DNA of 18,129 bases from Anoxypelagibacter sp902613655 (lineage in GTDB: Bacteria; Pseudomonadota; Alphaproteobacteria; Pelagibacterales; Pelagibacteraceae), in NCBI GenBank assembly GCA_902613655.1, contig CACMHR010000016.1, positions 1-18,129 of the forward strand. Direction: 5' to 3'. Both the position numbers and the translations under genes were made by a program. This document shows positions 12,959-18,129 of this stretch, piece after piece (positions within the stretch are counted from its first letter, which is position 1; each line of letters starts with the position of its first letter). The notes under the pieces were generated by a model. That model did no database searches, was not told the DNA's origin, and saw nothing but the letters and a program-made list of their open reading frames with translations.

Positions 12959-15319
12959 ATGAGTTCAGCACCAGATCCAGACAAACCAAATTTTTTTGAA
13001 AGATTTGATGAAGAAGGCGGTTCAAGAAGAAAATTAAAAAATTGGAATTTAAAACTTGTTGCTACGATTGCTATTTCATGGTCATTATTTCAGCTTTGGT
13101 ATGCATCTCCTTTACCATTCATATTAGATTTCGGAAAGATAATTGATGTACCAGCACGGTCAGTTCATCTTGCATTTGGATTAGCGTTATGTTTTTTAGC
13201 GTATCCAGGTCTTAAGAAAAGTAGAGACAAACCAATATCTATATTTGATATTGTCTTAGTAATTATAGGTTTAGTAGCAACATTATATATATTCTTTGAT
13301 TATGAAGGCTTAGTTTATCGACAAGGAATAATGGCCAAAATAAATTTATTTGGTTTTGTTATACCTTATGAAGTTATACTGGGATCTTTAGGAATTATTC
13401 TTTTGTTAGAGGCTACACGAAGAGCCATTGGAATTCCGTTAGTAATTATTGCATTAATTTTTTTACTTTTTTCAGTATTTGGACAATCAATGCCAAATCT
13501 TATTTCGCATCAAGGATTATCTCTGACAAGATTAGTGGGTTATCATTGGTTTGGAGGAGAGGCAATATTTGGGATACCAATAAGTGTCTCAGTCAGTTTT
13601 ATATTTCTGTTTGTATTATTTGGCGCAATTTTAGATGTTGCCGGAGGTGGAAAATATTTTTTAAATTTAGCATTTGCTTTAGTTGGGAAAATGAGAGGCG
13701 GTCCGGCAAAAGCAGCAATTTTAGCTTCAGGATTAACCGGTTTGATTTCTGGTTCGTCTGTTGCAAATACTGTAACTACTGGAACATTCACAATACCAAT
13801 TATGAAAAAAACTGGCTTACCACCAGTCAAAGCTGGAGCTGTTGAAGTAGCTGCTTCTGTAAACGGACAGATTATGCCACCAATTATGGGGGCTGCAGCT
13901 TTTGTTATGGCAGAACTTTTAGGCATATCATATTTTACTGTTATTACTCATGCGTTTTTACCGGCGGTTATTTCCTACATTGCTTTGTTTTATATTTCAC
14001 ATTTAGAATCCGTGAAATTAAATATTAAAGGATTACCCGAAAGTGAAATACCTAAATTGGGAAAAACATTTTTAGGAGGAATTCACTTTCTTATCCCAAT
14101 TTTTATTCTCATTTATTTACTTTTAGTTGAAAGATGGACAGCTGCTTCGTCTGTGTTTTATTCAATATTATCATTAATGGTAATAATTTTTGTAAAAGAA
14201 TTATTAGACGCAAAGAAAAATGATCTTAGTTTATCTAATGCCCTTAAAGTAGGTTTTAACAAAGTTGTAGGCGGTCTTGAAAAAGGAGCAATTAATATGA
14301 TCAGCGTTGCAATCGCTATAGCAACTGCAGGAATAATAGTCGGTGCAGTAGCTTCTACCGGGTTAAGCAACAACTTAATAGTTATTGTAGAAGCTATATC
14401 TGGAGGAAATATAATAACTTTATTAGTGCTCACTGCCTTACTTTGTATTATCTTGGGAATGGGTTTACCAACAACTGCAAACTATTTAGTTGTTGCCGCT
14501 TTGATGGCGCAGGTAGTTGTAGAAGTAGGAAATGCTTCTGGTTATATTTTTCCACTAATTGCAATTCATTTATATGTTTTTTATTATGGATTAATGGCCG
14601 ATGTCACACCCCCTGTTGGTTTGGCATCTTATGCAGCAGCAGCAATTTCAAGAGCAGATCCGATCAAAACTGGAATACAAGCTTTTTGGTATAGTTTAAG
14701 AACTGGAATACTTCCGATAGTATTTATTTTTAATAATGAATTATTATTAATTGGTATAGAAAGTTTGTGGCATGGATTTTTAGTTGTTACAACTTCTCTG
14801 ATAGCAATTTTGGTATTCACCTCAGCTACACAGGGTTGGTTTATAAACAAACTTAGATGGTATGAAATTATTATTTTTATTGTAATAGCTATGTCATTAT
14901 TTAGACCAGGATATATTTTAGATAAATTTTCTCCAAAATTTGAAAATAAACAACTCAATGCTGAACAAATTAGTTTGATTGAGTTTGAACCGAATAGGGA
15001 TGTGCATGTTAAAGTAACAAGGAGAACAGAGTACGGGGATCGGTATAGACTTTTTGTGATAGATAAAAAAAGTTTTGAAAATCAGTATTCTTTAGAAGAT
15101 GCGGGTATAACTTTAAAAAATATCGATGGTAGAATTACAGTTGATAATTTGAAATGGAACGGAATAGCAAAAAAAATGGGAATGGAAACAGGAGATGTAA
15201 TTAGTGAATTTAAAATTGAAAACTTAGACAGACCTAATAAAGCAATTATTTATCCATTTTCATTAATAACTCTTTTTATTTTTGGATATTTTAATTATAG
15301 AAGAACCAAAGCGAATTGA
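12959..15319 (+). CDS. TAXI-type TRAP transporter fused permease (DctQ-DctM) with C-terminal DUF3394-like domain
   Basis: Sodium- or proton-driven secondary transporter in the inner membrane that takes solute from the TAXI binding protein; 786 residues. The N-terminal part (about 30-150) is a four-helix DctQ-like unit. The DctM-like unit follows with the signature LTGLISGSSVANTVTTGTF and ASVNGQIMPPIMGAAAFVMA, then its inverted repeat GMGLPTTANYLVVAALM. From about residue 657 the protein leaves the membrane and forms a soluble tail with a PDZ-like segment (NGIAKKMGMETGDVISEF), then a last hydrophobic helix. This matches what I know as DUF3394 on some TAXI permeases. No Shine-Dalgarno separates the terminator T-tract from the ATG. 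The conserved EEGGSRRKLKNW at 18-29 supports this start. Confidence 0.93.
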   Translation: MSSAPDPDKPNFFERFDEEGGSRRKLKNWNLKLVATIAISWSLFQLWYASPLPFILDFGKIIDVPARSVHLAFGLALCFLAYPGLKKSRDKPISIFDIVLVIIGLVATLYIFFDYEGLVYRQGIMAKINLFGFVIPYEVILGSLGIILLLEATRRAIGIPLVIIALIFLLFSVFGQSMPNLISHQGLSLTRLVGYHWFGGEAIFGIPISVSVSFIFLFVLFGAILDVAGGGKYFLNLAFALVGKMRGGPAKAAILASGLTGLISGSSVANTVTTGTFTIPIMKKTGLPPVKAGAVEVAASVNGQIMPPIMGAAAFVMAELLGISYFTVITHAFLPAVISYIALFYISHLESVKLNIKGLPESEIPKLGKTFLGGIHFLIPIFILIYLLLVERWTAASSVFYSILSLMVIIFVKELLDAKKNDLSLSNALKVGFNKVVGGLEKGAINMISVAIAIATAGIIVGAVASTGLSNNLIVIVEAISGGNIITLLVLTALLCIILGMGLPTTANYLVVAALMAQVVVEVGNASGYIFPLIAIHLYVFYYGLMADVTPPVGLASYAAAAISRADPIKTGIQAFWYSLRTGILPIVFIFNNELLLIGIESLWHGFLVVTTSLIAILVFTSATQGWFINKLRWYEIIIFIVIAMSLFRPGYILDKFSPKFENKQLNAEQISLIEFEPNRDVHVKVTRRTEYGDRYRLFVIDKKSFENQYSLEDAGITLKNIDGRITVDNLKWNGIAKKMGMETGDVISEFKIENLDRPNKAIIYPFSLITLFIFGYFNYRRTKAN

Positions 15320-15320
15320 T

Positions 15321-15722
15321 TTACTTATCAACTTTCAAAATTTTCCATACCCCCGAGGTAACTGCTACTACTCCTTGCGAGCTAATAATCTCACAAGTTA
15401 AGAATACTAAAGTATTAGTTTTCTTTTGAACTTTTACTTTAGCAATAAGTTTGTCGCCTAATTTACCAGCAGATATAAATTTCATTTCCAAAGAAATTGT
15501 TACACATCTTTTGTTACCAGCAACTTGGTGTGCAGCGTTACCCATACCAGTGTCAGCTATAAAAGTAAGGAAACCACCATGTGCCATACCAGCAGTATTT
15601 AGGTGCATTTCCTTTACCTCAGTTTCGTATTCAAAAAGAGTACTATCAATTTTTTTACCCTTAAGCCCCCCAACATGTTTCGAGTAACCTGAATTAGTTT
15701 CATCCATATTTTCTTTTACCAT
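15321..15722 (-). CDS. PaaI-like hotdog-fold acyl-CoA thioesterase
   Basis: Predicted cytoplasmic hydrolase of acyl-CoA thioesters, 133 residues, one hotdog domain. The diagnostic block NTAGMAHGGFLTFIADTG (about residues 43-60) has the family's HGG and the catalytic Asp in the following helix. The second strand set, TISLEMKFISAGKLGDKL, matches the usual NYLRPAKxGD-like segment. The substrate (phenylacetyl-CoA-type, short acyl, other) is not decided. It overlaps the end of the EamA permease gene: starting at 15722 gives 23 bases of overlap, while a second ATG at 15707 gives ATGGATGA and an 8-base overlap that may be the true start. Its stop is one base from the convergent TRAP permease stop. 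Confidence 0.88.
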   Translation of the reverse strand: MVKENMDETNSGYSKHVGGLKGKKIDSTLFEYETEVKEMHLNTAGMAHGGFLTFIADTGMGNAAHQVAGNKRCVTISLEMKFISAGKLGDKLIAKVKVQKKTNTLVFLTCEIISSQGVVAVTSGVWKILKVDK

Positions 15723-16596
15723 ACATTGGAGCTAGTTGTGAGAAAATAACTGCTGATAAAATTATTATTATTCCAAATATTTTAAATTCATTTAAATATT
15801 GATCTAAGACTATCCAGGCTGCAATGGATCCAAAAACACCCTCTAGAGAAAAAATAATAGCGACAGGTGCAGGGGAAAGATTTTGCTGCCCAAAAACCTG
15901 TAACATAAAAGCTATTCCACTCGATAACACTCCTGCATAAATTAATTCAGTAGTCTCCATTGATATAAGTTTTAGTGAAATAAATTCAGAGGAGAAAGCC
16001 GGTATAAAAGAAATTAGAGAGGCACTTAGACATTGAAAAGTTGCAATTGTGATTGGGTAATTAAAAATCTTTAGAAATTTAGATATAAATACTATATGGA
16101 AAGCCCAAAAAAAAGCACCTACTACAACTAAAGAGTCTCCAAATCTCACACGTAGATTTCCAAGTTCACTTAAAAATAAGCCTCCGACTAAACACATCAA
16201 AACTGAAGGCCAAACAGAATTATGAATTTTTTTTGAGAAAAGAAAGTAGGCTATTATAGGAACGATCACTACATACAAAACTGTAAAAACCGCTGAATTA
16301 GCAACATCAGTATATAAAAGAGAAACTTGTTGAAAAATATTTCCACCTGCTAAGAAAAAACCAAGAAGAAAAAGATAAAAAAATATTTTTTCAAAACTTA
16401 ATTTTGTCTCTTTGACTTTTTTAAATTCAAAAATAAAAAAAAAAGGTAATAGGGTGAAAAATCCTAGCAATAATCTGACAGCAGAAAATGTGTAAGGTCC
16501 TATATAGTCCATACCCATATCCTGAGCAACAAATGCTGTTCCCCAAATTAATGAACAAGAGACTGCGCAAATTATCGAAAATATTTTTTTATTCAT
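15700..16596 (-). CDS. EamA-family (DMT superfamily) permease
   Basis: Inner-membrane transporter of the drug/metabolite superfamily, 298 residues with about ten hydrophobic helices in two EamA repeats. Repeat 1 opens with SLIWGTAFVAQDMGMDYIGP, typical of the family (WGxxF then a Pro-bounded helix). Repeat 2 starts near GDSLVVVGAFFWAFHIVFIS and ends with SPAPVAIIFSLEGVFGSIAA, the conserved Pro/Glu helix. EamA proteins export amino acids, nucleosides or other metabolites; the solute cannot be inferred. The ATG directly abuts the aceF stop codon (no spacer), and the 3' end overlaps the thioesterase, so it belongs to the pyruvate dehydrogenase operon. An export role for overflow metabolites is possible but only suggested by position. 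Confidence 0.88.
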   Translation of the reverse strand: MNKKIFSIICAVSCSLIWGTAFVAQDMGMDYIGPYTFSAVRLLLGFFTLLPFFFIFEFKKVKETKLSFEKIFFYLFLLGFFLAGGNIFQQVSLLYTDVANSAVFTVLYVVIVPIIAYFLFSKKIHNSVWPSVLMCLVGGLFLSELGNLRVRFGDSLVVVGAFFWAFHIVFISKFLKIFNYPITIATFQCLSASLISFIPAFSSEFISLKLISMETTELIYAGVLSSGIAFMLQVFGQQNLSPAPVAIIFSLEGVFGSIAAWIVLDQYLNEFKIFGIIIILSAVIFSQLAPMYGKRKYG

Positions 16597-17850
16597 TTAG
16601 ACAGCTAGCTTGAATGCAAAATCTTTACCTAAGCTTTTAGATAAGTGGACACAAAATCTTGCACCTTCAGCACCATCTATAACTCTGTGGTCATATGACA
16701 AAGAGATTGGCAATATTTTTCTTTCGATAAACTGACCATTTACTTTTTTCACTTTTTCAAATGTTTTTCCCACTCCTAGAATTGCTACCTCAGGAGGATT
16801 TATAATTGGTGTGAAAAAATTTCCTCCGATACCGCCAAGGCTTGATATTGTCATTGAACCACCAAAGAATTCCTTTTTATCAATTTTTAGCTCCTTACAT
16901 AATTTACTTACTCTTTTAAGTTCTTCATAAATTTCTTTTAAACCCATTTGATCAACATTTCTCATTTTTGGAACCATCAAACCATGTGGTGTATCAACGG
17001 CAAAACCTACATGATAATACTTTTTAAATATTAATTTGTTAGTTGCAATATCTATAGATGAATTAAAATTAGGATATTCTTTTAATGCATTAACTACAGC
17101 TCTAGTTATAAATGCTAAAGGACTTATTCTGATCCTTTCACCAGTATAGTTATCAATTAAAGTTGTTCTAAACTGTTCCATTTCAGTTATATCTATCTCA
17201 TCATGTTGAGTAACGTGAGGAATCTCAGTCCATGATCTAACAAGTTGAGGTCCTGATAACTTTTTCACTCTAGGAAGGTCTTTTTTTTCTACTTCTCCGA
17301 ATGCTTCATGAGGATACTCATCCTTGTAAACTTTCTTTTCAACCTTTCCTTCATTAACTGATACTTGGGATCTTACAAATTTTTTCACATCATCTTCAGT
17401 TACTCTACCAGCTCTTTGTGAACCAGGTATCTGAACGATATCAGCACCTAATTCTCTTGCAAATTTTCTTACCTTTGGACTTGCAGATGATACACCGTCT
17501 TTACTCAATTTTTTTACTACAGGAGCTATTTCTTTTGGAGTTTCAGTTACTATTTTCTTTTCAGGAATATTTTCTTTTATCTCAACTGCTTTTTTACTTT
17601 CTTCCTTTTCACTTACAGAATCTAACGATAATATTTCACTTCCTTCTGAAACTTTGTCACCAACTTTAACAATAATCTTATTGATTTTTCCTTCATCAGT
17701 CGCAGGAACTTCTACACTTGATTTATCACTTTCTAAAGTTATTAAGGGATCATTTTTTTTGATCTGTTGTCCTGACTTAACTAATACCTCAATCACTTCA
17801 ACATTTTTAAAATCTCCGATATTTGGAACTAATAATTTTTTTTCAACCAT
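16597..17850 (-). CDS. aceF: Dihydrolipoamide acetyltransferase (E2) of pyruvate dehydrogenase
   Basis: Core subunit that carries acetyl groups on lipoate and transfers them to CoA. The 417 residues show one lipoyl domain (1-77) with the lipoylated Lys43 in LESDKSSVEVPA. A charged linker (about 78-118) follows, then a peripheral-subunit-binding domain (121-160: ASPKVRKFARELGADIVQI and GRVTEDDV). The catalytic domain has SYDHRVIDG, with His388 and Asp392. The catalytic part (LSGPQLVRSWTEIPHVTQHD) resembles the Escherichia coli AceF type, matching the AceE-type E1 upstream. E. coli has three lipoyl domains, this has one. It begins six bases after aceE. No Shine-Dalgarno is seen. Confidence 0.94.
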   Translation of the reverse strand: MVEKKLLVPNIGDFKNVEVIEVLVKSGQQIKKNDPLITLESDKSSVEVPATDEGKINKIIVKVGDKVSEGSEILSLDSVSEKEESKKAVEIKENIPEKKIVTETPKEIAPVVKKLSKDGVSSASPKVRKFARELGADIVQIPGSQRAGRVTEDDVKKFVRSQVSVNEGKVEKKVYKDEYPHEAFGEVEKKDLPRVKKLSGPQLVRSWTEIPHVTQHDEIDITEMEQFRTTLIDNYTGERIRISPLAFITRAVVNALKEYPNFNSSIDIATNKLIFKKYYHVGFAVDTPHGLMVPKMRNVDQMGLKEIYEELKRVSKLCKELKIDKKEFFGGSMTISSLGGIGGNFFTPIINPPEVAILGVGKTFEKVKKVNGQFIERKILPISLSYDHRVIDGAEGARFCVHLSKSLGKDFAFKLAV

Positions 17851-17856
17851 TAAACT

Positions 17857-18129
17857 CTATAATTTTGTTGGAAAAGCTTTTGTTTGATCAATATTGTATT
17901 TTTTAATTGCTTTTTCTGCATGTTCCGAAGCCATCAATTGTTCTTTTGCTAATGCGCTTAAAGTGTATGTAACAATATGTTTTTTATCAACTTCAAAAAA
18001 TTTTCTTAATTCTTTTCTTGTATCACTTCTTCCAAAACCATCAGTTCCCAATGTATAGAATGGTTTATTAAGATATGGTCTTATTTGGTCTGTATGTGAT
18101 CTTATATAGTCTGATGCTGCGAATATAAT
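17857..18129 (-). CDS. aceE: Pyruvate dehydrogenase E1 component, C-terminal end only (5' part outside window)
   Basis: The thiamine-diphosphate-dependent E1 that decarboxylates pyruvate. Only the last 90 codons are visible; the frame is open to the right edge. The sequence LGTDGFGRSDTRKELRKFFE, then ALAKEQ and KYNIDQTKAFP, aligns with the C-terminus of the single-chain, homodimeric E1 of E. coli (AceE), where LGTDGFGRSDSRE and FNID occur. It is not the PdhA/PdhB two-subunit type. Visible residues before it (ASDYIRSHTDQIRPYL) also fit the AceE end. The gene stops six bases before aceF, on the same transcript. An ATG or TTG inside this fragment should not be read as a separate gene start. Confidence 0.93.
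   Translation of the reverse strand: MIFAASDYIRSHTDQIRPYLNKPFYTLGTDGFGRSDTRKELRKFFEVDKKHIVTYTLSALAKEQLMASEHAEKAIKKYNIDQTKAFPTKL

Noticed and set aside
13543..13926. Long open frames on both strands over the DctM region of the TRAP permease
   Set aside because: They mirror the Gly/Ala/Ile/Val-rich membrane codons; the permease frame has all the family motifs, the others have none.
18049..18051. TTG that could start a separate 64-codon gene at the right edge
   Set aside because: The frame stays open upstream to the edge and aligns with the AceE C-terminus before and after this codon, so it is internal.

Overview
The window looks like a core-genome segment of a SAR11-type alphaproteobacterium (Pelagibacterales). 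I infer this from the very AT-rich DNA, heavy use of Lys, Asn and Ile, near-zero spacing between genes, and an alphaproteobacterial gene set: a SUV3-like helicase upstream of fdxA and carD, Coq7, and a TAXI-type TRAP transporter. I see no insertion sequence, integrase, phage gene, CRISPR array or rRNA.

Layout. Bases 1-954 (minus) hold the first 318 codons of argH. A divergent plus-strand block follows: a TlpA-like exported thioredoxin, a phospholipase/carboxylesterase and an HNH endonuclease. These meet a minus-strand block of coq7, dsbB and a DedA-like membrane protein, with stop codons of the two blocks touching. At 4452-4538 is tRNA-Leu(CAA), whose CCA end lies four bases before the start codon of a long-chain acyl-CoA synthetase. 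The one gene-poor stretch (6226-6556) contains a complete miniature transcription unit: promoter, Shine-Dalgarno, a 23-codon gene encoding only Met, Ala, Lys and Arg, and an 11-bp terminator. The terminator is shared with a convergent operon that reads helicase, TerB-like protein, ferredoxin FdxA, CarD.

After a divergent intergenic region come a class I/II aminotransferase and a TAXI-TRAP transporter (binding protein, strong terminator, fused permease with an extra C-terminal domain). The right end is a minus-strand operon of aceE (3' end only), aceF, an EamA-family permease and a PaaI-like thioesterase.

How the genes work together. The transporter would import an organic acid. The aminotransferase, acyl-CoA synthetase and pyruvate dehydrogenase are central carbon and nitrogen enzymes. 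Coq7 makes ubiquinone, the electron acceptor of DsbB. The helicase-TerB-FdxA-CarD cassette combines RNA metabolism, an Fe-S protein and an RNA polymerase-binding regulator. The least explained element is the poly-Lys/Arg peptide, whose Lys block is mirrored at the N-terminus of the convergent CarD.
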